The notes under the pieces: model-generated
What the model was told of the DNA's origin: nothing
The model's database searches: none
What the model saw: the letters and a program-made list of their open reading frames with translations, nothing else
NCBI GenBank assembly: GCA_025352665.1
Contig: JANXSM010000120.1
Span: 39,064-103,063 of the forward strand
DNA length: 64,000 nt
Source of the DNA: Rhodospirillales bacterium
GTDB lineage: Bacteria > Pseudomonadota > Alphaproteobacteria > Acetobacterales > Acetobacteraceae
Reading direction: 5' to 3'
Shown: in pieces, positions 9,719 to 18,944 of the stretch
Layout: each line of letters begins with the position of its first letter
Position numbering within the stretch: position 1 is the stretch's first letter
Translations under genes and position numbers: made by a program

Positions 9719-10831
9719 ATGTCATTCAATCGCCGTTCCATCCTCGCCACCGGCGCTGCCGCCGGTGCACTCAGCCTGTTCGGCCGCGGCCCGGCCCTTG
9801 CCGCAACCGCGCCCGGCCCGAAGGTGCCAGCAGCGCTTACCGCCGGCGCCAAGAAAGAAGGCGCGTTCAACGTCATCGGTCTGCCGCGCGACTGGGCGAA
9901 TTGGGGCGTCAGCCTTGACCGCTTCCAAGAGCTTTACGGCGTCAAGATCGACAGTGCCAACCCCGATGCCAGCTCCGCCGAGGAACTGCAGGCGATCCGC
10001 AGCCTGAAAAGCCAGCAGCGCGCGCCGGATGTGGTCGATGTCAGCCCCGCCTTCGCCGTTACCGGCGCCAAGGAAAAGCTGTTCGCCCCGTACAAGGTCG
10101 CGACCTGGGCAGACATCCCGGCGGACACCAAGGACACCGAAGGTCATTACTACGGCGACTATTACGGTGTCACCGCCTTTGCCGCCAATCGCTCCGTGGT
10201 GAAGAACATGCCGATGACCTGGGCGGATCTTAAAAAGCCCGAGTACAAGGGCATGATCGCCCTCAACGGCAACCCGTTGTCAGCCGGTGCCGCCATCGGT
10301 GCGGTCTTTGCCGCAGCGCTCGCCAACGGCGGCAGCTACGACAACGTGCTGCCTGGCGTCGAGTTCTTTGCCGAACTCGCCAAGCTCGGCAATTTCAGCC
10401 CTTCCAAGGCAGGCGCTGCCAGCCTGGTTGCGGGCCAGACCCCGATCACGATCGATTGGGACTATCTCAGCCTCGGCTACAAGCAGGCCAACGCGGCCAA
10501 GGTGCAGATCGACGTGGTGGTGGCCAAGGACGCCAAGCCGTTCGGCAACTATTACTGCCAGGCGATCAGTGCCTTCGCCCCGCATCCGAACGCCGCCAAG
10601 CTGTGGATGGAATACGTCTACTCCGATGAAGGCCAGCTCGCCTTCCTCGGCGGCTTCGCCCATCCCATCCGGTTCGACGCGTTGGTCGCCGCCGGCAAAA
10701 TCCCCAAGGCGGTGTTGGACACGCTGCCGCCGGCTGAAAGCTATAAGGGCATCAAGTTCGCGACCCTGGCGCAGGGCGATGCAGCCAAGAAGGTGATCGC
10801 GGACGCCTGGCCGCGCCTGGTGAAGGTCTAG
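9719..10831 (+). CDS. ABC transporter substrate-binding protein (spermidine/iron/phosphonate class), Tat-type signal
   Basis: 370 residues. The N-terminus MSFNRRSILATGAAAGALS has a twin-arginine motif followed by a short hydrophobic stretch and an Ala-rich cleavage site (GPALAATA), so export through Tat is likely. The rest resembles the extracellular solute-binding proteins of PotD/AfuA type (SBP_bac_1/6), with the region YYGDYYGVTAFAANRSVVK and a C-terminal WMEYVYSDEGQLAFLGGFA segment. The ATG at 9719 is preferred to an in-frame TTG at 9701 because GGGAG precedes it by nine bases. It begins a four-gene importer (9719-13510). Polyamine, ferric ion or aminoethylphosphonate are all possible ligands; nothing in the sequence decides between them. 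Confidence 0.88.
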   Translation: MSFNRRSILATGAAAGALSLFGRGPALAATAPGPKVPAALTAGAKKEGAFNVIGLPRDWANWGVSLDRFQELYGVKIDSANPDASSAEELQAIRSLKSQQRAPDVVDVSPAFAVTGAKEKLFAPYKVATWADIPADTKDTEGHYYGDYYGVTAFAANRSVVKNMPMTWADLKKPEYKGMIALNGNPLSAGAAIGAVFAAALANGGSYDNVLPGVEFFAELAKLGNFSPSKAGAASLVAGQTPITIDWDYLSLGYKQANAAKVQIDVVVAKDAKPFGNYYCQAISAFAPHPNAAKLWMEYVYSDEGQLAFLGGFAHPIRFDALVAAGKIPKAVLDTLPPAESYKGIKFATLAQGDAAKKVIADAWPRLVKV

Positions 10832-10836
10832 GCTTC

Positions 10837-11682
10837 GTGCCGAAGGCTCCGATCGCCTGGCTGTTCATCGGAGCCTTCCTGGCGTTTTGCGCATTCTTCC
10901 TGGCGGCCCCGGCCGTCATGCTCATGGTGCAGTCCGTCGACGGTGACGACGGACTGACCCTGCAGTATTTCGCAGCCCTGGGTGATTATCGTTATCGGGT
11001 CGCCTTCTCCCATTCCCTGAGCCTGTCCTTCACTTCGGCCACGGTGGGCGTGATCGCCGGCGGACTGATCGCCTTTGCCGTGTTGAAACCGGACGCGCCG
11101 CGCTGGCTACGCGCTGTGGTCACCAGCTTCTCAGCGGTCGCGGCCAATTTCGCCGGTGTGCCGCTGGCCTTCGCCTTCATCGCCACATTGGGATCGCTGG
11201 GGCTTTTGACTTCGATGCTGAAATCGATCGGTATCGACCTCTACGCGATCGGATTCAGCCTGTTTTCCATTTCGGGTCTCACGCTGGTGTATTCCTATTT
11301 CCAGATCCCATTGATGGTCATCATCATCACACCCGCCATCCGGGCGATGCGGCCATCCTGGCGGGAGGCGGCTGAAAATCTCGGCGCCTCCTCCGGACAA
11401 TATTGGCGGCTGGTCGGCTTGCCGGTGCTGGCCCCTTCGCTGCTGGCCGCCTGGATCCTGTTGTTCGGCAATTCCTTCTCGGCCTATGCGACCGCCTATG
11501 CGTTGACGTCGGGCAACATTGGTCTCGTCACCACGGAAATCTCGGCCGTGCTGTCCGGCAATGTCGTGTCCGAGCCCGGGGTGGGTGCCGCGCTGTCCGT
11601 TGGGATGATCGTGACCATGGTGGTGGTGCTGGCGATCAGCCAGATGCTGGCACGGCGTGCGTCGGCTTGGGTGAAAGGATGA
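10837..11682 (+). CDS. ABC transporter permease (PotB/FbpB-like)
   Basis: 281 residues with about six membrane helices, beginning IAWLFIGAFLAFCAFFLAAPAVMLM. The cytoplasmic coupling loop REAAENLGASSGQYWRLVGLPVL is an excellent EAA motif. Translation starts with GTG at 10837, five bases after the stop of the binding-protein gene. The stop overlaps the ATG of the second permease. It forms the translocation pathway of the importer encoded by 9719-13510, together with the permease that follows. Substrate class as for the binding protein: spermidine/putrescine, iron or phosphonate. Confidence 0.9.
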   Translation: MPKAPIAWLFIGAFLAFCAFFLAAPAVMLMVQSVDGDDGLTLQYFAALGDYRYRVAFSHSLSLSFTSATVGVIAGGLIAFAVLKPDAPRWLRAVVTSFSAVAANFAGVPLAFAFIATLGSLGLLTSMLKSIGIDLYAIGFSLFSISGLTLVYSYFQIPLMVIIITPAIRAMRPSWREAAENLGASSGQYWRLVGLPVLAPSLLAAWILLFGNSFSAYATAYALTSGNIGLVTTEISAVLSGNVVSEPGVGAALSVGMIVTMVVVLAISQMLARRASAWVKG

Positions 11683-12443
11683 ACCGTCTGGGTTTTGGCG
11701 GCTGGACGATCTTGGTCTTGGCCGCCGTCTTTTTCGGTGTGCCGCTGGTCATGACAGCTGCGTTCAGCCTGTGGGAAGGCGGGGACCGCTACGGATGGTC
11801 GGCCTACCGGATCCTGCTGGCCTCGCCGCAATTGTTCAATTCGATGGCGCTTTCGATCGAGCTCGCCCTCGCCACGGTGGCAGCCGTGCTGGTGCTATTG
11901 CTGCCGGCCATGATCTTCATGAATCTCTATGCGCCAAGGCTGCGACCGCTGTTCGAATTCGTCGCGGCATTGCCCTTCGTGGTGCCGGCGATCGCCCTGG
12001 TCGCGGGTTTGTCCGCTTTGGTCACCGGTCCAGAATGGCTGATCGGTACGCCATTCTATCTGGTCATTCCGTATTTTTTCCTTGCACTGCCATACGCCTA
12101 CCGCGCCATCGACGTCGGCCTGCGTTCGATCGACCTGCCAACCTTGACCGAGGCCGGCCAGTCGCTCGGCGCCGGCATGGGCCAGATCATCCACCTGGTG
12201 GTCCTGCCCAGCCTGCGCACCGCCCTGGTCGGCAGCACGCTGCTGACCCTTGCTGTGGTGTTCGGTGAGTTCACCTTTGCCAATGTGCTGCTGTTTCACA
12301 CCTACGCGGTCTATATCAACGAAATCGGCCAGCACGAGGCCACGGCCGCGGCGGCGCTGTCGGTGGCGAGCTTCCTGCTCACCTGGGCTGCAATGCTTGG
12401 CGTGCTGCTTGTGGGTCGCGGACGCATCACGGAAGGGAGCTGA
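11679..12443 (+). CDS. ABC transporter permease (PotC-like)
   Basis: 254 residues. It starts with a membrane helix (FGGWTILVLAAVFFGVPLVM), has five more, and carries the coupling loop LTEAGQSLGAGMGQIIHLVVLP. The ATG at 11679 overlaps the preceding stop (ATGA); an open frame extends upstream to 11403 but only shadows the first permease. It is the second membrane subunit of the importer and is followed after two bases by the ATPase gene. Confidence 0.9.
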   Translation: MNRLGFGGWTILVLAAVFFGVPLVMTAAFSLWEGGDRYGWSAYRILLASPQLFNSMALSIELALATVAAVLVLLLPAMIFMNLYAPRLRPLFEFVAALPFVVPAIALVAGLSALVTGPEWLIGTPFYLVIPYFFLALPYAYRAIDVGLRSIDLPTLTEAGQSLGAGMGQIIHLVVLPSLRTALVGSTLLTLAVVFGEFTFANVLLFHTYAVYINEIGQHEATAAAALSVASFLLTWAAMLGVLLVGRGRITEGS

Positions 12444-12445
12444 GC

Positions 12446-13510
12446 ATGGCAACCGTCGAGATCCATGGAGTCCGCAAATCCTATGCCGGACGCGAAGTCC
12501 TGGCGCAGCTCGACCTTGCCATGACCGATGGCGAGCTGATCTGCCTGCTCGGCCCAAGCGGCTGTGGCAAGACCACACTGCTGCGCATCATCGCAGGCTT
12601 CATCCAGCCGGATGTCGGCACCGTCGTGGTCGGCGGTCAGGACGTGACGAAGCTGTCCGCGAGCGAGCGGCGCATGGGCATGGTGTTCCAGTCCTACTCG
12701 TTGTTCCCCAACATGACGGCCCTCGACAACGTCCGCTTCGGCCCCCGCGTGGCCGGCCGGCCGAAGCCTGAGCAGCTCAAGCGCGCCACCGACCTGCTGG
12801 ACCTCGTTGGCCTTGCCGCCCACGCTGGCAAGTTCCCCCACCAGCTGTCGGGCGGCCAGCAGCAGCGCGTAGCCCTCGCCCGGGCGCTTGCCGTGCAGCC
12901 GCAGGTGCTGCTGCTCGACGAGCCGCTGTCGGCACTCGACGCCAAGGTGCGCGTGCAGCTGCGCGATGAAATCCGACGCATCCAGCGCGAGACCGGTGTC
13001 ACCACAGTGCTGGTGACGCATGACCAGGAGGAGGCACTATCGATCGCCGACCGGGTCGCGGTCATGAACGGCGGCCGAGTGCTGCAGGTGGCCAGTCCCG
13101 CAACCATCTACCGCGTGCCAGCCGACGGTTTCGTGGCCCGCTTCATCGGTTCCGGCGCGGTACTGGCCGGTGTGGCCGACGCGGGCAGGGTGCGCATGGG
13201 CGCCCTGATGCTGCCGGCCACCGCGGCCACCGCCCACGCGGCCGGTCAGCACGTCGAACTCTTCGTCCGCCCCGAGCATGTCCGCCTGGAGGCCATGAAC
13301 GGCCACATCCCGCCCGGAGCCCTCGCGGCGGACGTCCGCGAAACGGTGTTCCTCGGTGCCCTCACCCGCATCCGCGTCGCCCTGCGCGAGGCGGATGGCG
13401 AGGTTTGGGCCGACCTGCCCAGCGAGCATGCCGAAGCCTTCAAACCCGGCAGCCCCGTGCTGGCGCGATGGGACGAAGCGGCACCCCGCGTGATGAAGCG
13501 GCTGATGTAG
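12446..13510 (+). CDS. ABC transporter ATP-binding protein (PotA/FbpC-like)
   Basis: 354 residues. The ATPase domain (about residues 3-235) has Walker A GPSGCGKT, Q-loop FQSYSLFPNM, signature LSGGQQQR, Walker B LLLDEPLSALD and H-loop VTHDQEEA. A C-terminal regulatory TOBE-type region follows (about 270-350; VELFVRPEHVRLE), as in PotA, UgpC and FbpC. This domain layout supports the spermidine/iron importer class rather than the peptide class. It ends in TAG, showing that amber is a normal stop here. It is the last gene of the second importer operon. Confidence 0.93.
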   Translation: MATVEIHGVRKSYAGREVLAQLDLAMTDGELICLLGPSGCGKTTLLRIIAGFIQPDVGTVVVGGQDVTKLSASERRMGMVFQSYSLFPNMTALDNVRFGPRVAGRPKPEQLKRATDLLDLVGLAAHAGKFPHQLSGGQQQRVALARALAVQPQVLLLDEPLSALDAKVRVQLRDEIRRIQRETGVTTVLVTHDQEEALSIADRVAVMNGGRVLQVASPATIYRVPADGFVARFIGSGAVLAGVADAGRVRMGALMLPATAATAHAAGQHVELFVRPEHVRLEAMNGHIPPGALAADVRETVFLGALTRIRVALREADGEVWADLPSEHAEAFKPGSPVLARWDEAAPRVMKRLM

Positions 13511-13570
13511 TTTCGTCACGTTTGCGTGGAGGGGCTGGGCACCGCACCCGGCGATCCGTAGGATGGGATT

Positions 13571-15547
13571 ATGCTGCACCTGCGAAGTCTTCAATTCCCG
13601 GGAGCAAAGCCCCTAACTTCGCGTATAGCGGCAACCGTTGCGGGCCTGTGGGATAGGTTCTCCCTGGGCGACCCCGGGCTGGTCCGCCTGATCCTGGCCG
13701 CCCGTGGCACTTTGTCGGTCGCGTTGACTACCTTTGCGTCCATCCTGGTCGGGCGCCTCATCGGTGCCCCGCCGGCCGAATTCGCCGCCGGCATCGTGTT
13801 CAGCTGCATGGTGCCATTCATGATGCAGGAGCCGCGATGGTGCCAACGCCAGGTCAGCATGCTCGTGCTGGCCGTCCCCGCGCTACTGGTGTCGGCTCTG
13901 ACCTCGTTTCTGCATAGCCAGCGGCTGGCCGGGGAGGCATTCTTCCTGGCTCTGCTGTTCGCCTGCTTCCTGTTCCAGTCGCACCATCGTCGCGTAATGG
14001 CGCTCGGCCTGGTCGGCGTGGTGATGACCTATATCGGCCTGTTTCTGCGCCTGCCGCCGTCCACCATTCCAATCCAGGCACTGTCGGTGCTGCTCGCCAT
14101 TCCGATGACTTCGCTGGCCTGTTTCGTGATCCTGCCGCTCAGCCCGACGCGCACCTTGCGCCGCACCGTCCGGGCCGTGCAGCTCAGTGTCGTCCAGGTG
14201 CTGCACGACGCCGGGCCCGAGCCTGCGGCCAGGCAGCGCCTGCAACGCAGCCTTGCCCGGCTCAACACAGTGGCGTTGGCAGCCGACGGGCAACTGGGCC
14301 TGTTCGAACCGCAAACACGCGAGGCGCTGCGGCTCGCCCTCATCAACCTCGAACTGGCAACGGCGCAGCTGCTCGTGGCTCTGTCGCAGGCGCCCGCCAC
14401 GGGGCGGCACATGCGGGTCCTGCAATGGCATGCCAGGCGACTGCGCCACGGCCAGTGGTTTGACGCGGCCGTCGGTGCCCAGTCGAACGACAAGATACGA
14501 CGCGCCTTGCACCATATTTCCCGCGCCGCCGGTTCGCTAGATGCCGCCTCTATTGGCATTGCAACACAATCCACGGCGCTGGCTCCGTCCGCGGTTTCCC
14601 CTGGCGGCGGACCGTTGGCCTGGCGTCTGGCCTTTCGCGTGACCTTCGCCTGCGCTCTGGCCATGGCCGGCGGCATCGCTTTGTCAGAGAACCGCTGGTT
14701 CTGGTCGGTCATTACCACCTATCTGGTGTTCCTCGGCGCTCGTTCGCGCGGCGATACCATCTACAAAGGACTGCAGCGCGTGGGCGGCACCATCTTGGGC
14801 ATCCTCGCCGGTCTCCTGTTGGCGTATTTGATGACGGGAGACGCCATCGGCGAAGTTGCTGTGATTTTGCTGTCTCTGTTCGGCATGTATTACTGCATCA
14901 CCGCCTCCTACACCCTCGGCATCTTCTGCGTGACCATCTTGCTTGGATTGCTTTACGGCATGCTGGGATCGCCGATCGAAGAACTGCTGCTGCTGCGGCT
15001 GGAGGAGACCGCGATCGGCGCGGCCGCGGCCATCTTCGTGGCGGCCTTCGTGTTGCCGACTCGCACGCGCGAACAGGTCACTCAATCCGGCCGAGCCGTC
15101 CTGCGCGCGTTGGCCGGAGCGTTGCGGGCCAGCCACCTAAACGTGGCCAGCGAGCCTTCCGACGCCCCGGCCGCTATGCGCGCCGTCGATCGCGAGGTGG
15201 CGGATTTGCGCCTGGCCCTGCTGCCGTTGACCGCGGGACGGTTCTGGGTCTCGCGCGGTGGCCTGGAACAGCCGGCCTCGGCCTTGCTGGACTGCGTGAA
15301 CTGGGCACGCGCGGTCACGCTCGGCTCGCCAACCGGCCCTGCGGATGCGGCGCGGCTGGGTCATATCGCCGATCATTTGGCCAGCCTCGCCGAAGCCACT
15401 CCCGGACATGATCCCACCCAGGCGAGGCCGTTGGCCCCGCAGCTTTATGTCTCGCCGGATCCGCTCGACCAGCTCGAGCGCGCCGTCCACATGCTGGACG
15501 AAAGGATCGCCATAGGCGCCCTCGCGGGCTTCGGTCTCGGGCGCTGA
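13571..15547 (+). CDS. FUSC family inner-membrane protein (aromatic acid/fusaric acid resistance type)
   Basis: 658 residues in two similar halves: an N-terminal block of about six membrane helices (residues about 35-185), a soluble helical stretch, and a second block (about 350-490). The second block has the FUSC-like sequence SENRWFWSVITTYLVFLGARSRGDT. A C-terminal cytoplasmic helical region follows. Proteins of this type (YccS, AaeB, FUSC) export aromatic carboxylates or related compounds, often with an HlyD-type partner; none is adjacent here. Expression of an aromatic exporter fits the ring-cleavage genes at the start of the window, but the link is only inferred. Confidence 0.85.
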   Translation: MLHLRSLQFPGAKPLTSRIAATVAGLWDRFSLGDPGLVRLILAARGTLSVALTTFASILVGRLIGAPPAEFAAGIVFSCMVPFMMQEPRWCQRQVSMLVLAVPALLVSALTSFLHSQRLAGEAFFLALLFACFLFQSHHRRVMALGLVGVVMTYIGLFLRLPPSTIPIQALSVLLAIPMTSLACFVILPLSPTRTLRRTVRAVQLSVVQVLHDAGPEPAARQRLQRSLARLNTVALAADGQLGLFEPQTREALRLALINLELATAQLLVALSQAPATGRHMRVLQWHARRLRHGQWFDAAVGAQSNDKIRRALHHISRAAGSLDAASIGIATQSTALAPSAVSPGGGPLAWRLAFRVTFACALAMAGGIALSENRWFWSVITTYLVFLGARSRGDTIYKGLQRVGGTILGILAGLLLAYLMTGDAIGEVAVILLSLFGMYYCITASYTLGIFCVTILLGLLYGMLGSPIEELLLLRLEETAIGAAAAIFVAAFVLPTRTREQVTQSGRAVLRALAGALRASHLNVASEPSDAPAAMRAVDREVADLRLALLPLTAGRFWVSRGGLEQPASALLDCVNWARAVTLGSPTGPADAARLGHIADHLASLAEATPGHDPTQARPLAPQLYVSPDPLDQLERAVHMLDERIAIGALAGFGLGR

Positions 15548-15548
15548 A

Positions 15549-15683
15549 GATGGGCTGGTATCGCGCGCCGGCCTGGCCGGCGGCGGCTTCTCCAGCGACG
15601 CATCCGAAGCCTGGTGCACCTATCGCGGCAGCCTGAAACTCAACGGCTTCCGCGTCGTGGTCGCGCGCGTCGGTGGCGGGTAA
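15549..15683 (+). pseudogene. C-terminal remnant of a SUMF1/formylglycine-enzyme-like domain
   Basis: A 44-residue open stretch ends in TAA and contains AGGGFSSDASEAWCTYRG followed by a short linker and GFRVVVARV. This reads like the last part of the FGE-sulfatase (SUMF1) domain, where GGSW/GGGF, the R/Y-R-G turn and GFRVV are conserved. There is no start codon with a ribosome site, and the upstream part of the domain is absent; the preceding bases belong to the FUSC gene. It is most simply the tail of a gene lost by deletion. The fragment is short, so the family call is tentative. Confidence 0.5.
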
Positions 15684-15748
15684 ACCCCGTCCCGGCCATC
15701 ACCGAAGGCCGTCCGGCGTAACCGGAACTGGGCTCCGCGCCCATCACC

Positions 15749-18706
15749 CTACGCAGCCATCGCCACGAAATGGTCGTGCACGGCCAACTGGGCTGCGGTC
15801 AGATCCGCTTCCATCGGTTCGGCATCCCGGGCAGCGGCGGCAAGGTCGTCGCGTTTGCCGGCGAGCATGACGTGGCGCATGCGATGATCGATGGCCGCGA
15901 GCCCGTAGGTGCCGGCCATGCCGGCGAGTGCGTGGGCGATTTCCTCGATCTCGCGGGTATGTCCGCTCTGCACGGCGGTTCTTAGCTGCACCATGCGCTG
16001 CTGCATGTCGAGCAGGCATTGGTCGAGCAGTGAGGCCAGGGTTGCGGCCGGCAGGCCGCGTTGCAGATCCGCAAGGCGGATGAGATCCAGCACCGGTGCG
16101 GTTTCGGTGACCTGCGGCTTCGGAGTTTCCCTGCGCCATGTGGTACGGCCCAGCAGGGCAAACATCTCTGCGGGGCGCACCGGCTTGCCCATCATATCGT
16201 TCATGCCGACGCTGAGGCAGCGGGCGCGGTCTTCGGGCGCCGTGTTGGCGGTCAGCGCCACGATCGGCACCTGCCCTGCGGGGCCGGGCAGGGTGCGGAT
16301 GCGCCGTGTCGCCTCGTAGCCGTTCATGCCCGGCATGATCAGGTCCATGAACACCAGGTCGTAGGGCCGTTCGCTGACCAGCCGGATCGCCTCGGGTCCG
16401 GACTCGGCGACATCGACCCGATGGCCCTCGCGGCGGAGCATGGTGGCGGTGACGAGGTGGTTGGCGGGAATATCCTCGACCAGCAGCACCACCGCGCGGC
16501 GCACATGGGGCAGCACCACGAGCCGACCTGGCGCCAACGGATTGATCGGCGCTGTGGCGACTTCCAGCGGCAAGGTCACCCAGAACTCGTTGCCGCCCTC
16601 CAGCGCCGGGCGCACGCCGATCTGCCCGCCCATCAGCCGCACCAGCCGCTCGCAGATGGCGAGCCCCAGCCCGGTGCCGGGTGTGCCCGATGCACGCGCG
16701 TTGTCCAGGCGCGAGAACGGTTGGAACAGCTGGCCGGCCTCGTGGTCTGAGATGCGCGGACCAGGGTCCTGCACTGCCAGGATCAGGATCGGCTGCCCCG
16801 AAACGGTCGCCGCAGCTGCGCGCAGGCTGACCTGGCCGGGCAGCGAGAACTTGGCGGCGTTGGACACGAAGTTCATCAGCACCTGGCGCAGCCTCCCGCC
16901 ATCGGCGCGCACGAAGGGCGGCACGTCGGCAGCGATGTCGATGACCAGGTGAATGGAGCGCTCGGCCGCCGGCACGCGGAACATCTCGGCCACACCGTCG
17001 AACAAGGCGGCGAGTTCGACCACGCCAGGCCGCACCGCGAGCTGGCCGGCCTCCATCTTGGACAATTCGAGAATGTCGTTGATCAGGTCCAGCAGCGCAT
17101 CGCCGGCCTGGCTGGCGTTGGTCGTCAGCCGCCGCTGCGAGGCCGACATGCCGGACTGGTCGAGCAACGCGAGACTGTTGACCACCGCGTTGAGCGGCGT
17201 ACGGATTTCATGGCTGACGATGGCGACGAAGCGGGATTTCTGCTCGATCGCCTCCTCAGCCAAAAGCCGGGCGGCGGCCTGCGCCTCCTCGGCGCGCTTT
17301 CGGGCGGTGATATCGGTGTAGAGCGTGACGAACCCGCCGCTGGGCATGCGCGAGCGCCGCAGTTCCAAGGTGCTGCCGTCCGGTCGGATGCGCTCGGCGA
17401 GCACCACGGCGCGCCCGGTGTGCAGCGAGGCGATGCGCCTGCGCACCTCCACATCGACGTCGATCCGGTCGCCGAACTCGCCGGCCAATGCCTGGCCGCG
17501 CAGCAGCTCGGCCATCGGCATGCCGACGCGCAGCAACTCATGCGGCACGCCCGTGCTGTCGGCGAACCGCTCGTTCCACTGCACCAAACACAGATTGGCA
17601 TCGAGCATCATCACTCCGTCGGACATGCCCGACAGTGTCGCCTCGATCTGCGAGGTCTTGGCCTCGGCGCTGGCGTTGGCCTCCTCCAACTCAGCGTAGG
17701 CGTCTTCCAGCACAGCGCGGTCCTGCGCCAGGCGCTGCTCCCGGCCGCGGCTGTTGCGTAGCTCGCGCACCAGCAGCAGCGCCATCAGCAGCACGGCCGC
17801 CGTGATGCCGCCGGCGAACAGCCGCGCATTGGCGGTCCAGGTGGCAGCGGTGCGCATCGCATCGTCCTCGGCCACCCCGATCACCACAGACAGATCCTGG
17901 TCGCGCATCCGGCGGAACGCATGCACGCGCGCCACGCCATCGGGTGCCGAGGGCCCGGTCCAGGTGCCGGTCGGCTGGTCCTGCATGGCGCGATACATGA
18001 GGGAGCGGCTGATGTCCTCGCCGGGCCGCGTCTCGCCCGGGGCCACCAGCGAGCGGATCGAGCCGTCGCCGCCGACCAGGGCGATCAGGCCGCGCTGGCC
18101 GAGATCCACCTGTTCCAGTGGGCTGGTCAGCGCCGAGGGGTCGTAGCTGATAACGATGGCGCCGGCGAAGGCGCCGTCCTCGCGCTCAAGCCGCCGCGAT
18201 AGGTCGATCTGCCAGCGCCCAGTCGACTGCCACTTGATGGCCGGCCCCACGAACAGCCCGCGACCGCGCAGATTGCGCTGGGCCAGGAAATAGTCGCGGG
18301 TCGACATGTCCAGCCCCATCAGGTCTGGCCGCGTGCTGGACATGACGAAACCCTGGGTATCGAGCAGGAACACCTGCATCGTGACATCGCCGACCATGCT
18401 GGAGCGGCGGCGCCAGCCGCTCGGGTCGAAATGGATCGGGTCAGCCTTCCAGTCGGCGGCCATGGTCTGCAGCGTCTGGTCGATGGTCTGCAGTTGACGG
18501 TTGAGCTGCCATTCCATGGTCAGCGCCAGATTCGAGACACTGCCTTCGGCCCGGCCGCGGGCGTCACGGGTCTCGGTGTCGATCGACACCAGGGTGAAGG
18601 CGATGGTGACGGCGACCAGCAACAATGCGGCCACGAGGATGGCAGCCTGGAAAGCCAGCGCACGGCCGCCCAGCGGGCTGCGAGGCGCTGCCGACGGCTC
18701 GGTCAT
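15749..18706 (-). CDS. Hybrid sensor histidine kinase with receiver and HPt domains
   Basis: 985 residues. Order of parts: membrane helix (about 19-41), periplasmic dCache-like sensor (about 42-290), second helix (about 297-313), coiled coil (320-360), PAS (about 355-470), HisKA with H499 in VSHEIRTPLN, HATPase (about 600-715; N-box MNFVSNAAKFS, G2 box GTGLGL), receiver with D788 (LVFMDLIMPGMNGYEA) and K841, and HPt with H925 (EIAHALAGMAG). The phosphate would pass H499-D788-H925 and then to an unlinked response regulator, as in ArcB/BarA-type phosphorelays. The G1 box reads DPGPRI instead of the common DTGxGI. No regulator gene is adjacent. The periplasmic domain suggests sensing of a small ligand, unknown. 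Confidence 0.93.
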   Translation of the reverse strand: MTEPSAAPRSPLGGRALAFQAAILVAALLLVAVTIAFTLVSIDTETRDARGRAEGSVSNLALTMEWQLNRQLQTIDQTLQTMAADWKADPIHFDPSGWRRRSSMVGDVTMQVFLLDTQGFVMSSTRPDLMGLDMSTRDYFLAQRNLRGRGLFVGPAIKWQSTGRWQIDLSRRLEREDGAFAGAIVISYDPSALTSPLEQVDLGQRGLIALVGGDGSIRSLVAPGETRPGEDISRSLMYRAMQDQPTGTWTGPSAPDGVARVHAFRRMRDQDLSVVIGVAEDDAMRTAATWTANARLFAGGITAAVLLMALLLVRELRNSRGREQRLAQDRAVLEDAYAELEEANASAEAKTSQIEATLSGMSDGVMMLDANLCLVQWNERFADSTGVPHELLRVGMPMAELLRGQALAGEFGDRIDVDVEVRRRIASLHTGRAVVLAERIRPDGSTLELRRSRMPSGGFVTLYTDITARKRAEEAQAAARLLAEEAIEQKSRFVAIVSHEIRTPLNAVVNSLALLDQSGMSASQRRLTTNASQAGDALLDLINDILELSKMEAGQLAVRPGVVELAALFDGVAEMFRVPAAERSIHLVIDIAADVPPFVRADGGRLRQVLMNFVSNAAKFSLPGQVSLRAAAATVSGQPILILAVQDPGPRISDHEAGQLFQPFSRLDNARASGTPGTGLGLAICERLVRLMGGQIGVRPALEGGNEFWVTLPLEVATAPINPLAPGRLVVLPHVRRAVVLLVEDIPANHLVTATMLRREGHRVDVAESGPEAIRLVSERPYDLVFMDLIMPGMNGYEATRRIRTLPGPAGQVPIVALTANTAPEDRARCLSVGMNDMMGKPVRPAEMFALLGRTTWRRETPKPQVTETAPVLDLIRLADLQRGLPAATLASLLDQCLLDMQQRMVQLRTAVQSGHTREIEEIAHALAGMAGTYGLAAIDHRMRHVMLAGKRDDLAAAARDAEPMEADLTAAQLAVHDHFVAMAA

Positions 18707-18944
18707 GCTGATCGGGTGCGATGCGTCACGCCTTACGGTTTAGCAACCTGTACCGGTGCAGGGCAATGAAATGGCGCACGTTGCTTTGTACGATGACACA
18801 CACGGACGCGTGATCGCGATCGTCCGGGCCGCAATTGCCACGGCTTGCCGCCTGCGTGCTGCGGTGCGATTGTCCGCCCGCGCGGCGGGGCAGCGTTACA
18901 CCGGGTACGCCCCCACGCCGCATTTATGATTGCAAGAGGGCGGA

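Noticed and set aside
11403..11678. N-terminal extension of the second permease of the spermidine/iron-type importer
   Set aside because: The extension is in the wrong frame of the first permease gene; the ATG at 11679 gives the usual first helix and an ATGA junction.
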